The position numbers and the translations under genes are program-made. Of a DNA stretch of 64,000 nucleotides, positions 22,321-34,395 are shown in pieces; within the stretch, counting starts at the first letter, position 1; each line of letters begins with the position of its first letter. Location of the stretch: the NCBI GenBank assembly GCA_028571685.1, contig CM053142.1:131556796-131620795 (forward strand), given 5' to 3'. Source of the DNA: Heterohyrax brucei (Eukaryota > Chordata > Mammalia > Hyracoidea > Procaviidae). The notes below the pieces were generated by a model, which ran no database searches, was not told where the DNA came from, and saw only the letters and a program-made list of their open reading frames with translations.

Positions 22321-22340
22321 AACTGGAGTGAAAGCAGTGA

Positions 22341-22837
22341 GTTTGTGTTCAAATGCAAGTGGAGTTCTACCAGGTGAGGGAACTCTGTTCCTGGATTTCA
22401 GAGAAGTTTAGTGTAAGCCGTCTTACCCTGCCATTACCTAGGAACAGCCCACAGGAATTTGACCACAAAAAACACTTCATCCCCACACTTCTGATCAAAG
22501 CTCTTCCCCTACCAAACCTTGCCCATAAGCAAGCCTTACCCTCTCCCCCTTCTAATCAACACTTCTCCCTTATTAGACCATAAATCCTCTTACTAAAATT
22601 TCGTGCCACCCCTTCTGCTCTTTTAATTAAACACTCTTCCCTTATCAAACCATAAATCCCCTTACCACACACTACCTCATTAGAACTTTAAAACTATAAA
22701 AAACTTGCCCTCCTGGCCAGGGGCAGGCTGAGACACACTTTGGCTCAGATTTCATTCTCTTTCTCTTCAAATAAACTTGACCGGACCCTTGGACTGGAGT
22801 GTCTCTGGCCCTGTTTCATGCCATTCTCTCCATGACA
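22341..22837 (+). mobile_element. Solo LTR of an ERV (second LTR family)
   Basis: Contains a pyrimidine-rich U3, a TATA-like ACTATAAAAAACTT near 22694, AATAAA at 22770-22775 and an end near CTCCATGACA. The copy at 46605-47107 is its reverse complement in order ('tcaaaccataaatcccctta', 'cttggactggagtgtctctg'). No internal viral genes flank it. Confidence 0.75.
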
Positions 22838-23690
22838 CCAGGGTGGGATTTTGCCAGACCATATGATACAGAAAGGGCAAGGGACTGGGGATGTTGGTCA
22901 GGGAATATAATACAAGGAAATATGATGATGGGTATGACACTCTATTGCTGGAAGAAAAGAAAAGATGAGGGAACTGCTGAGTGAGACAGTGCCGGGCCAA
23001 CTGACTGGAAGTTTTGGTAAACCTGAAAAGTTCAAGATTTGTGGTACTTACAGAGTTGGGGAATTGAGGGTAGTGGTTTAAGAGTAGCTGCTTGAAATCA
23101 AGATTTGGTAAGAGGGGATGCTAGTGCTAATGTGCATGGTATTGTTGGTGCAATGCTTGGCTCATAAGTTAACTAGCTATAACTATTGTTTTAAAAATTT
23201 TAATGGATATGTATTAACACACACACATGTTACTCCAAAGAGCTCTTTGTTATACATTTAGCAGCACAACCCTGCCAACACACAAGTAAATGTAAATAGC
23301 TTAAAATTTTTGTAGACTAATACTAGATACGAAATTTTGTATTCTATTTAATTAAAACAAGAAATCCTGTTGTACCATCTAAGTTGATTTCATAACTCAC
23401 TAAAGGATCATGACCTGTAATTTAGACAACCTTGATTTAGAGGTCTTCAACTACAAGTGTTACAGAAATCTTCAAGAAGTCACTTCTTGAGGAGATTTTC
23501 ACAAAGACTGTGATCAAGTGTCCTTTTATAATTCGAAGCTTAACAACAACAGAAACTCAAGAAGAACATCTTAATTTTTTAAAAACCAAGTCAAATTGAA
23601 AACCTCAAGGCCTAGAGTTTATAATACTCATTCTAAAGACTGACTACACAACTTTTTAATGGTACTGACGGTGCTTTCCCCACTTGTCTG
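22838..23690. other. Single-copy sequence, nothing recognised
   Basis: No supported gene or repeat. A short ACACACACA lies near 23219. Confidence 0.4.
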
Positions 23691-24445
23691 TCAGTTTGTG
23701 GCACTGAGGTGGTGTGCATGTTTCTGCGGTGCAGGAGGCTGTTTCCTGGTGTTTCAACAACCTGCCGGTCACCCCTTGTAAACGGCGGTTCGTAGAGCTT
23801 TCATACTAAGACAGACTAGGAAAAGGAACTGGCAGTCTAAATGTGGGCTAGTGAAAACCTTATGGGTAGCAGTGGAACATTGATATCGTGCCCACTGAAG
23901 CCACAGTCAAGAAATCAGACGTGTTGCAACTAGTTTATCTTCTACAAAAGACCTCTTTAAAGTGTTAAAAAGCAAAGATGTCACTTTGAGGGCTAAAGGT
24001 GTACCTGACAAAAGGTAAGCATTTTGAATCCTCTCATATGCATTTGAAACCTAGACAATGAATAAGGACAACCAAAGAAGATTGATGCCTTTGAATTTTA
24101 GGGTTGATGATGAATATTTTTTATACCATTGACTGCCAGAAAAATGAACAAATCTATTTTGGAAGAAGTACAGCCAGAAAGCTCCTTAGAAGCAAGGATG
24201 GAGAGACTTCATCTCATGTACTTGGCACATGTTATTAGGAGGGTTCAGTCTCTGGAGGAGAATATTATGCTTGGTAAAGTAGTGGGTCAACGAAAAAGAG
24301 GAAGACATAACGAGATGGATTGGCATAGCGGCTACAACAGTGGGCTTAAACATAGCAATGACTGTGAGGACGTCTCAGGACTGGGCAAGGTTTTGTTCTG
24401 CTGTACACAGGGTTACTATGAGGTGGAACTTACTGGATAGTACCT
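23691..24445 (+). mobile_element. Internally deleted RTE element
   Basis: 5' region at 23760-23880 ('gtttcaacaacctgccggtc', 'catactaagacagactagga') joins at about 23885-23910 directly to the C-terminal part ('acagtcaagaaatcagacg', 'cctctttaaagtgttaaaaa'). The 24129-24330 frame reads ARKMNKSILEEVQPESSLEA and then MYLAHVIRRVQSLEENIMLG, the conserved RTE C-terminus. Most of the RT is missing. Confidence 0.8.
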
Positions 24446-27299
24446 AAGAACAATAATATATGCCTGTATTTCAGCTTTTCAGATGAAAAGGGGGCCACTC
24501 TCCTGGCTAATTCTAAAAAATGCCATTAATCTGCCCAAGTAGGTCAGGAACATTGCTGGCATACACAATGTCTGTATTTGGTGATAGAAAAATCCATGTT
24601 TACAGAAAATGACAGATGGTATGATTGTACCTGATCATACTGCTGAAAATACCTACATGTGTTAGGTCTCAATGCATCACAAGAGGACGAGGTCAACCAA
24701 CTTTTGCAGCTCAACTACGTCGACATTCTGTCATGACATTCACGTGTGCAGCGCTTCTGAAAAGAAGGGTTACCCGTTTGGGAGTTTTTAACAAGCCTTG
24801 GGGAAGAATCAAACCCAGCTTCTCACAACTGACATGTGACTTTTCTGACAAAGTTAACAAAAAGGCTCTGCTAAGATTCCCTTGGCTATAATAACCAATA
24901 GGGAGTCTGGGCAAATGGAGAAGCTATCTTTAAACACAGAGATCCGCCTCTCAGGCTACCCAGGGTAGTGAGGCGAAGACAATTCAGCAGTAAAGCTCAG
25001 TGTTGCAAGCAGAAGCTCCTCCTTAAATCTGCCTAGAAGCCTTAATAGTGAACAGAGGGATCTTCAGGATTTGGGGGAAGATGAAGTCTTTGAAGACTCT
25101 AGTGAAAAGTATGAGATCTCCATCAGAACTCTTTATCCTATAGTTTTGCCTACAATTTCAAGGGATCCACAGAGCTTTCTGGTGCCCAGGCCCAGGAGAA
25201 GACCCTTTGCTTTCAGATGATAATAGTGCTAGCACAGAATCTAGGAAGAAGTATAGCAAATGAGGTAGCTGCTTCTGACAGCTTCAAAGGCCCTTAATCT
25301 AAGGAAATACATCCTGTGAGCTCCCGTGTGATCCTGAACTGGCTCATTCGATTACACACACACAAAGAGAGATTACGATTCACTGTTACGAACATTATTC
25401 TTTTTAAAAGAAAATCAAAGACAGTTGGATAATCAGGACTACTTAAAAATATATTTGGAAATAAGCTGTGTATAAACAAGTTGATAAGAACGCTCTTTCC
25501 TTTCTGTATGTTCATTCATAGGCAAAGCTGTCCGAAGACTTCTGAGGGAGAATAAACCAGAGAAAGTTTGCTGTAGAAAACCAGATGGATAGAAGAGATT
25601 GTGAGACTGCCCAGGCTTAGGTAATGAAACAGTGGCAGAACCTTGGAGAACACTGCCCTCCCCAGCCTCAGGATACTTGGCATTGCCTCCTATGCAAAGT
25701 GCTAGGCAAATGCAATTTGGCGATAAACTCAGATTACCACGTTTTGAGCTGTTCCCTTACAGAAATATTAGGAGCTGCAGATGTCCTAATTTCCAAACTG
25801 AGCCTCCAATCCTCCAAATTTAGCCAAAGACTTATTATAAGATAGTCCATCTGTAGTACCTCTCCGCTCAAAGGAAGAGCTGTAACTCAAGCCAAAGACC
25901 AACCTCCCAGATTCTAGCTAACAAACTCTTTGCAAGCAGAAAAAATTCATATAGATTTGAAACATTTTCACAGTAGACACCATTGACACCTCTCTGGCTG
26001 TTCTCACAGAACTCGGAGGAATGTAAATTTAACAAAGCTTTCACTCTGGAACCCTAGACCTGCCTAACAAACAGTTTACCTCTGTTAGAAAAATCAGCAC
26101 AGAATAGCTAAAGAATAAGAACACACCCAATAGAAAAGCTATCGTGTTTGTTCTTTGGTTCCCACCTACTGTCACATGGTGCCTTTCATTGTCTCTGGTT
26201 TGTCTGAATGCTGTAACATCAAATAACCATTTGGCACTGGGAGAGCTTGATGTTTTAAAAATGAAGATATTTTAGACTGCTAAATAAGTTGCACTACTGG
26301 TTGCAAACCACACAGAACAATATGTGATAGCCCTCTTCCCAGCTCACCTATTATTTAAAGTGTCATGTTTGGGTTTCAACCCATGAATCTCAAGAATGGT
26401 AGGAGCCTTGTGGTAAATGGATATATCTGGGAAACATGAAGAATAAGTGCTATCTGAAAAAGACGTGCTTTTTATCATTAATTCCTATCACAGGCCTGGA
26501 AATAACATGAAGCGCTATTAAACTTTGTTATATCGTAAATAAACTGACTCCTCCTGTTTTCAAACAAATTTTACTCATCAAAACTGACAGTTGTAGGAAA
26601 TTAATTTTTGTTTTTGTATCTTTTCTGTATTCCTTTCTTAATATGAAAGGTGAGCAATATATACCAAGGTATGGATAGTAGAATGAAGTGGCATATACCT
26701 AAGACTTGCTTAAAAACATTTAAAAGAAAAGTATGTGTGGTAGATAAATGAAGCAACATTGGCAACTTGTAGATGATTGTTAAAGTTAACAATTTGAAAT
26801 TTCCAAATTAAAAAAGCATCAAAGACACAAAAATTTTCCAGTGATAAAGAATTGACACAAGAAAGCTCTTTAAACAATCTAGAAGGCATATGAAGAAGGT
26901 CATCTGAGTGAATTCATGGTGTATTTTAATTAAAACAAAAAATTAGGTGTATACGCCTAACAACATGTGTCTTGATTTAACTCAGTGAGGGACTCAATGC
27001 AAATCGTTCTCAGAATTTCGTGTATTTCCTTTAGTTACATTGCAAAACAGAGATGGGCCAAGGAGGAGGAAAGTAAGGGAGGTACATGCAGTGTGGGGTG
27101 GTCTGTTCTGGCTCTCCCAGATAAAAAGGTGATGTCACAGGAAAAGGTGTTAGGAGATATAATCAATGAGAGAGACTAATTAGTGAAATTCAGTGAGACC
27201 CAAGCAAGAGTGATTCAGAGAAAAGGACACTAAGCAGATGAGGGAGGAAACAGGGAAGGATGTAGAGAGACCAAAAATAGAGAGAAAAAGAATCGAGAA
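24446..27299. other. 2.85-kb single-copy block, no gene supported
   Basis: Several open frames of 60-88 codons occur (for example 24625-24891 and 25624-25845), with no recognised domain and no exon signals that I can defend. Low GC. No repeat family is named with confidence. Confidence 0.5.
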
Positions 27300-27815
27300 G
27301 AGTCCTCAAAAAGTTAAATGTAGAATTACCCTAAGCCCCAGCAATTCCACTCTTATGTAAATACCCAAAAGACTGAAAGCAGGGATGCAAGAAGATACTT
27401 GCACACCAGTGTTCATCCCAGCCCTACTCACAACAGCCAGATGGTAGATACAACTCAAATGTCCATCAACAAATGAATGGGCTAAAAAACCACAGTGTAT
27501 CTATCCAATGTAATATTATTTGGCCGTATAGGGTTGCTATGAGTCTGAATCAACGTGATGGCAGTGGTTTTTTTTTTTTTTTTTTTTAAATAAAGAGAAA
27601 AGAATTTCCAATATATGCTATAACATGGATGAACTTTGAAAACATCATGCTGAGTGAAATGAGTCAGATGCAATAGGACAAATATTGTACAATCCCACTT
27701 ACGTAAAATATCCAGAATAGGCAAATGCATCGAGACCAGTTTTTATTAATGGTTAACAGGGATGAGTAGGAGAAAAAATGGGGATTTACTGTTTAAAGGG
27801 CATTGAATTTCTGTT
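27300..27815 (+). mobile_element. L1 3' end, split by a SINE tail
   Basis: 'cagcaattccactcttatgt', 'acttgcacaccagtgttcat', 'caaatgtccatcaacaaatg', 'ataacatggatgaactttga', 'catgctgagtgaaatgagtc' and 'aatattgtacaatcccactt' follow the L1 3' order. Confidence 0.85.
27527..27588 (+). mobile_element. AfroSINE tail-only insertion
   Basis: 'tatagggttgctatgagtct' and 'aacgtgatggcagtgg' followed by about 21 T residues. Only the last ~40 bp of a SINE plus its tail are present, within the L1. Confidence 0.8.
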
Positions 27816-27817
27816 AA

Positions 27818-27978
27818 ACCAAAAAACCAAACGCATTGCAGTCAAGTTGGTTCTGACTCATAGCGATCCTACAGGAGAGAGTAGAAATGCCCCATAGAGT
27901 TTCCCAGGAGCTACTGGAGGATTTCCACTGCTGACCTTTAGTTACCAGCCATAGCACTTAACCACTACTTCACGACTT
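27818..27978 (-). mobile_element. AfroSINE (short type)
   Basis: 'ttgcagtcaagttggttctg', 'catagcgatcctacaggaga' and 'atagcacttaaccactactt', antisense, abutting the L1 end. Confidence 0.85.
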
Positions 27979-29184
27979 GGAAATGACACTGGTGACGGTT
28001 GCTTAACATAGCGAATGTGATTCATGCCAGTTAACTGAACAAGGCAAAATAATTGAAATGGCAAATGTTATATTTTTTATTTTACCACAAGAAAAAAACA
28101 CAGAAGAAAAAACTGTATTTCTCATAAGCTTGTACCCTACCCCACAACTTGGCACTCCCTCAGCTCACTTCAGAATTTAAAATGAACTGTCATTTGGAGG
28201 TGACATCGAATCCCGGGAAGGAGGCCCAGCACCTTGTCAACTTGTGTAAGGAAGACACCGTGGAACCGAAGCTAACCCCTCAGAAAGCAGTTCACTCTTT
28301 CATTCTCATGGAGCTCAGATGGAGGGGCTCAAGAAGCTTAGTTATTTAACCTGTGTAGAGAAACAAGATCCAGATGTCTTAGAGATTAGTGAAAAGGGCC
28401 CACTCTGGAGTTCACAAAGAAAAGCTAAATCTTGCCAGGGTCTGGAAACTCATATTAAGCACTCGTCCAAGACATGAACATGGTACAGAGGAAGGACCCA
28501 GCTTGGACAGAATATGAGAGACTGTATACCTCTGGGTGTACTAAGCTCTTTTACCACAAAGACAGCTATAAACGTATCTCCTTGGAGAAAGACACTGAAG
28601 ATGAGAAAGGATCCAGCTGGCCTCCATGACTCCTTACCTCCCTGTACAAAGCATCCTGCTGCCAAAAAGAAGGGAAGAATATGCAAAAGGTGCCAGGATT
28701 TCTAGCCGGGACAGGCTCTGAGCTAACCAACATGCCAATAGAAATATATTTTTCTGTTCATGAATCGTCCCCAAGGCACAGAATGGGATGTTTGCCAAGT
28801 GTGCTTCTCTCTTCTCTTCTGCCATCTGCACACCACGTTGCCAGCCACTGTCTGCTCTGTGCCTAGTCCATTCCCTCCAGACAGTGCTAAAGGGGAAGAT
28901 GTGCCATTTTTTATTTACATAGTTTTATCAATCCAAAAATCGGCAAGTGGTATTTTGAAAAAAAATCACGACAGATGCTTTTTCTTAGTATGTTAGAGTA
29001 CCTCCAAGGAAAGGACAGAAAGGGTTCTGACAGCATCTGCTGTGGCCCTGGAGAAATCCTACCGAGGTTTTGCTATGCAAACAGGGTATTTTGTTAAAAA
29101 TTTAGATGTAACTTACAATAAAAAGCGGCTCAGTCAATTCTTACATAAACCTCCTCGAGTGCCTTATCAGTGAAGTTGCTGTTG
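27979..29184. other. Single-copy sequence, no gene supported
   Basis: Open frames of 61-78 codons overlap on both strands at 28450-28996, with no family signal. Confidence 0.45.
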
Positions 29185-29360
29185 TTAGTTGCCATGAAGT
29201 TGATTGAAACTCACAACCACCCCATGTGTTACAAAGTGGAACTGCTCTATAGGGTTTCCTTCACTGTAATCTTTATGGAAACAGAACTCTGGGCCATTTC
29301 TCCTGTGGTATTATTTGGTGAGTTCAAATTGTCAACCTTTAGAAATTTTAAGCCAGACTT
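29185..29360 (-). mobile_element. AfroSINE-related fragment
   Basis: 'ttgctgttgttagttgccat', 'actgctctatagggtttcct' and 'gtgagttcaaattgtcaacc' are the antisense SINE order with divergence at the head. Confidence 0.65.
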
Positions 29361-29374
29361 TTAAGCCTTCTAAA

Positions 29375-29935
29375 GCAACTGTTGCATTGGGCAAATCTGC
29401 TGCAGAAGACCCCTTCAAAAAGTGCTAAAAAACTAAGATGTAATTTTGAAGAACGAGGTGTGCCTGGTGCAAAGCCATGGTATTTTCAGTGGCCTCGTAT
29501 GCTTGTGAAAACTGGACAATGTATAAGGAAGGTCAAATAACAACTGCTGGTTTTGAACTATGATGTTGGTGAAGAATACTGAATATACTGCGGGCTGCTA
29601 GAGGAACAAACAAATCTGCCTTGGAAGAAGTCCAGCTAGAAAGCTCTTTTGAAGTGAAGATGGCAAGACTTTGTCTCATATACTTTGGATATGTCCTCAG
29701 GAGGGATCAGTCCCTGGATAAGAACACCATGTTTGGTAAGACAGAGGGAGAGCAAAAAAGTAGAAGACCCTCAGTGAATGGATGGACACAGTGACTGCAA
29801 CAACGGACTCAAAGATAACAGTGATTGTGAGGATGCCACACGACTGTGCAGTGTGCTGTTCCATTGCACACGGGGTCACTGTGAGTGGGAACAAGCTGGA
29901 CAGCATCTGACAATAACAACAACAGGGTAACTGGT
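29375..29935 (+). mobile_element. RTE LINE 3' end, 5'-truncated
   Basis: 'gcattgggcaaatctgctgc', 'caaatctgccttggaagaag', 'ggagggatcagtccctggat' and a tail 'gacaataacaacaacagg'. Same C-terminal segment as 11040 and 24129. Frames are broken. Confidence 0.85.
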
Positions 29936-30860
29936 AGTCTTTATCTACAGTTACAGATCAGTTTTCGCATGTCTTGAATTTCATATAAATAGGATTACAC
30001 ACTATGTACTTATAGCATATGCTTTTTTGTTTCTGGCTTCTTTCGCTCAGTACTGTGTCTATGAACACTATTGCTGTTGTGTACATCAGTCTTTTTTTTT
30101 TTTTTTTTTTTGCCTTATAGCATTCCATTATAGAAATATTCCACAGTTTGTTTATTCATTGTAATTCTGAACAGTTGTGTTATTTATAGTTTTTGGTTAC
30201 TAGGATAAAGTTTCCATCACTCTTATACATGTACTTTGTTGGTTATACATGCTTATTTCTCTTAGGTATAAGAGGTCAGACAATTAAGTCACAGACTCAT
30301 CCCAGAAAAAAATGCTACATACCTCACTGCTAAATATCACTATGGTCATCTTCAAAGTACTCCCCTTGGGAAGCTATGTATCCATGCCAGTGTCTAGTCT
30401 ACTGTTCAAAGCAGTTTTGGAACTCTTTCTGGAACGGCCGTCAGAGCTTGTCATCAGGTATGGTCTGACAGGTTTATGAACTCATTCTAGAAAAAGTACT
30501 TTGAAGGGTAGACTAAGCCCTGGCATGGTGAATAGCTTCACAAGGGGGACACTTTGAAAGTGGCCATAATGATATTGAGCAATGAGGTATGTAGCAGTTT
30601 TTCTAGGATGAGTTCATGAAATTAATTGTCCTATCTCGCATACATACCTGGGAATAAAATTACTGGATCATAGGGTAGATGTATATTTAAGTTTCATATG
30701 TACACAACCAAACATTTTTCAAACATTATACCAATATACACCATTACCAGCAATGTATGACTCTTCCGTATTCTCCACATTCTCACCCTCACTTGAAATT
30801 GTAATTCCTTTTGGTTTTAACCATTCTACTGGTTCAGTGTGTTCTTAATGTATGTTTCCC
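29936..30860 (-). mobile_element. L1 3' region, antisense, host of a mariner
   Basis: 'catataaataggattacaca', 'gcttctttcgctcagtactg', 'tagcattccattatagaaat', then, after the insertion, 'tgggaataaaattactggat', 'agggtagatgtatatttaag' and 'caccattaccagcaatgtat'. A T run at about 30092-30111 interrupts it. Confidence 0.8.
30269..30640. mobile_element. Fold-back mariner-type (Tc1/mariner) non-autonomous element
   Basis: Flanked by TA at 30267-30268 and 30641-30642, the mariner target. The left end AGAGGTCAGACAATTAAGT and the right-end reverse complement CGAGATAGGACAATTAATT pair, and the match continues inward for about 130 bases (30271-30412 against 30505-30640). The minus-strand reading of the left arm includes a GYIASQGEYFE pattern typical of the mariner transposase C-terminus. 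A third, direct TIR-like copy lies at 30462-30500. The L1 text is continuous across the insertion. Confidence 0.85.
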
Positions 30861-32156
30861 TGCAGTCTAATGATGTGGAATATGGGTATATTTTCATATC
30901 CAAAGTCATAGTCACCTAAGAACTATTTCCTAATGGTAATAATAATTTTTTTAAAAACCTTTGGAAGAAACTAATTATGATATCCATGCTTATCACCCAT
31001 CTGCTTTTCATCTCTAATGCTGTCACCTATCTCTCTGTTCATTTGGTAAATAGTTGTGAAAGACCTACACTGCACCAGGAATTTCTCTTTTCCTCTTCCC
31101 CTCTGAGGTTCTCCTCAGAGCTGAAACAAATAAATGAAAATTCAGCCATTGGAACACAGTAGACTACTCTGAGGCATTTTGCTCCATCAAACAACCTCTT
31201 CTCAGAGAACCAGTCCACACAGGTGGGTGTGAGCTCCTGAAGATGTTTGTACCATGTGACCCCACTCCTTCAACTGACTGGATAAAAGGAAGGCATCTGA
31301 CCTTCAGGAGGGGGCCATTCATCGGTCGGGGAGAACCTGAACACCTGCCTGGACATCTGGAAATTTGGGTTTTGAGATACTGGTTTACGAGGGGCGCTGC
31401 AACTGAGAGAACGTGGAGAGCAGCCTAGTGCAAATGGAAGCAAAGACAGCTAGTGTGCAGAAAGAATGAGACGAATAAAGTAGAAGTGTGCCGAAACAAG
31501 AAAAAAAATGCGCATCTAAATATGAACACAGTGTGGCGAAGAGAAAGTAACGGCCATGGTTCTTGATTTCTGGTTTCCAGCCCTCTTGGCCGCTTTCTTG
31601 CCTCAAGTTCTGTCAAATGAATGATCCGTTTCTGGTGAAGCTAGTTTGTATACATTGCTTAATGCTTTTCCTCAAAAGTCATAGAGTGAAGGAATTGTGT
31701 CATTCGCGCAGAGGGCACTGTTTCCTTTTGGCTATGGATGGGGAAAGGAAAGGAGCCTAAACTCCACATGGCTTGACCTGCTCTGTTCAAGGACTCTTCT
31801 ATCCACACTAGCTCTGCAAATGCTCAATTTCTTTAAAGTAAATCCAAACAGTAGAAATAGGACCCAAACCAGAAAGTTCTAAGAATATGAGATCATAGGA
31901 TCACCTGCTAAATTTTAGCCTCGATTGTGTTTTCCTTTTCCTACCTTGTTTTCTGATCATAGTCACTGTTATTTTCTTTCTGCTTTATCTCTTCTTTTAT
32001 TCCCTTGCTTCAGCCTCTTTCGAAAGACAGAGACAATGGCATTTTCAGAGCACAGGTTGTGATAAAAGCAAAAGCATTTTAGTTTAGGAAATGATGTTCT
32101 CCCAACCCAGTGGGTGCTGTATTTTTGTTTTCTTATGTATCTCTATGAGACTTTTC
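30861..32156. other. Single-copy sequence, no gene supported
   Basis: Short open frames only, no repeat recognised with confidence. Confidence 0.45.
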
Positions 32157-32157
32157 G

Positions 32158-32158
<1 letters not shown>

Positions 32159-32190
<32 letters not shown>

Positions 32191-32253
32191 CACACATACA
32201 TGTGCGTGTGCACACACACACACGTGCGCGCACGTGCACACACACACACACAC
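32159..32253. repeat. Compound (CA)n microsatellite
   Basis: (CA)n at 32159-32188, an interrupted middle with GTGCGTGTGC and GTGCGCGCACGTGC, then (CA)n to about 32253. Alternating purine-pyrimidine throughout. Confidence 0.95.
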
Positions 32254-33660
32254 AACGAAACAAAACACTACCGAGTAAGAAAAAGCCTTGCTGGGATGAG
32301 GGTTCATGAAATGTGGAGAATGAGGAGCAATTCTGGTGAGTCCAGCCTAGTTTTAGAGTTATGGATATTCCAGCTTGACAGACACTTCACAGACAAGCAG
32401 ACTTAAGAAGGCAAATCTTTTTGCTAAGCAAATGGAATACTACACTAATCAGAAACAAGGAACAAGCAGATGAATAGGACAGCAGCCTCAAACACAGAGA
32501 AAAGTACGCTTATACCACTTAACTAGTTTAATGATCTGGCTGTGACCCTAGTGTTGATTTAGCAAATATCACAGCTTTTTATTATGTGAAGTAATTAATG
32601 TCGTGCACCTGTCCTTCCAAATTATAACATAAAAGCAATCAATCATAAAATTGCTCTGAGATACAGCCTGAAAGATGCTACAGACTCTGGTGAAGAGGCG
32701 TCTCCCCAAAAGGTTTGTGATGTGCTCAAAGACAGATGAGGAAAAAAAAATTTTTAAAAGCAAGATGAAAACACAGGATAACAAACACAAGCAGCACAGT
32801 CTGTTTTTCTCACACATATCATATTTTGCTTCCATAGTTCATTTTTAATTCCCACATGCATATTTCCCTTTTATGACTAAAACATTTTTTTCTTCAAGTT
32901 ATTAAAGGAAGAGACTAAAAGGGGGGGAAAAAAAGCTCAGTGGGTATGGCCCATTAACCTGGGAAAAGTCTTGGAAAGTTCTAATGTTCCTAACAGGAAG
33001 CTTTTTAAAGGTTTGACTTAGTGCACACCTACTAAAGCAGTCGCCTTTGTTTTCTCGGATGCTCGGTTACTTTGCAAGCTGATCCTGTGCTTTCTGCTAG
33101 GAAATTCCACCTCATCTTCCTAAGCATTACTTTCTTTTAAGACTACAAAAGTGAAACAAATAAATGCTTTTCTCACGTACTTTCTTTAATCCTTAACATA
33201 CTTAGCCTTGTGCCCTTGAAGTGGCAAAGGGAAATAATAACATTGTAGTGTGTGAAAATCCATCAACTGAAAAAGTTACCTTACATAAAAAGAAAGTATT
33301 AACTACAAGCTAAAGTCTCCTGCCTGGTGCCAAGCATGTGCACTGTTCTCTCTACACAGGACCAGCTAGACACTCCTTTAGAGAGTTCCAAGAAGAACGA
33401 TCTCCACTGAGATTGTCTCAAAGGCATACCGAAGTATGTAGACTAAGAAGACAACTTTGTAACTGGGTAAGCAGGGTGGAAATTCTGCATTTGCCTTTGC
33501 AAGGTTTCTGTAAGTAATTTTCAAACTAAGATTTTGGCCTTCTGAGCTAAGGCAACATTATGCACAGAAGGTGGAGCCACTTTTGATGGCTCAGGTGCAT
33601 CCACTTTAGGCTATGGTCTTTAATCACTTTGCAGGCACATGAAATTGCCTGTGAAAAAGG
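32254..33660. other. Single-copy sequence, no gene supported
   Basis: AT-rich, with no named repeat. An 88-codon minus-strand frame at 32569-32835 has no recognisable family. Confidence 0.45.
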
Positions 33661-33945
33661 AAGTCAGAAGAAGAATGGATGTGATTAGGCTGTAGTGTTG
33701 GTAAAAATATTGTAGACTGCCAAAGGAACAAACAAATCAGTCTTAGGTGAAATAAGGCAAGACGTGAGACTGAAGAGACTTCGACTCACTTACAGTGAAC
33801 ATGTCATCAGGAGAAGTCAATAACTAGAAAAAGACATCATGGTTGGTAAAGTAGAGGGCCAATGAAAATGCTGGCACCCCTTGATGAGGTGGATTAGCAC
33901 CACTGTGACAATGATCATGAAAATGGCGCAGGACTGGGCAACAGC
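33661..33945 (+). mobile_element. RTE LINE C-terminal fragment
   Basis: 'gtagactgccaaaggaacaa', 'cttacagtgaacatgtcatc', 'agacatcatggttggtaaag' and 'ggcgcaggactgggcaa' follow the RTE 3' order. A SINE begins where the tail should be. Confidence 0.8.
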
Positions 33946-34058
33946 TGCACAATCTCTTGTCTGCTAACCAAGAGACTGGCTTTCGAATCCACCAGGATCT
34001 GATGGAACAGTTCTGCTCTGCCCTGTAGGGTCTCTGAGTTAGAACTGACTCAGGAGCA
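33946..34058 (+). mobile_element. AfroSINE fragment at the RTE end
   Basis: 'gtctgctaaccaagagactg', 'tttcgaatccaccaggatct', 'ttctgctctgccctgtaggg' and 'gaactgactcaggagcagtg'. The usual head is partly missing. Confidence 0.75.
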
Positions 34059-34059
34059 G

Positions 34060-34395
34060 TGGTGGGAGCTGTTGCTGTCAGTTGCCATGGAGCTGGTTCC
34101 AATTCTTGATGACTTCATGCACAAGAGAATGATGTATTGCCTGGTCCTAAACCTTCCTCATGATTGTTGATACGTGTGAGCCCATTGTCGCGACTATTGT
34201 ATGTCTTGAAAGCCTTCCAACCTAGGGGGCTCCTCTTCCATCACTATACTGGACAATATTGTATCCACAGGGTTTTATTGACTAATTTTCAGAATTAAAT
34301 TACCAGGCCTTTCTTCCTAGTCTGTCTTAGTCCTGTCTACTATGAGTCATCCTGTTATGGTGACATAGCTTCTAGAATTATAGCAAGAGTTAACC
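34060..34395 (-). mobile_element. RTE non-autonomous derivative, antisense
   Basis: RTE tail 'cagttgccatggagctggtt' and 'tgcctggtcctaaaccttcc' run into the 5' region 'gggttttattgactaatttt', 'accaggcctttcttcctagt' and 'gtctgtcttagtcctgtcta' with the ORF absent. Confidence 0.7.

Noticed and set aside
24129-24440. 103-codon frame as a host gene
   Set aside because: Its text is the RTE LINE C-terminus, seen again at 11040 and 29375.
32091-32406. Histidine/threonine-rich open frames
   Set aside because: They are translations of the (CA)n repeat.
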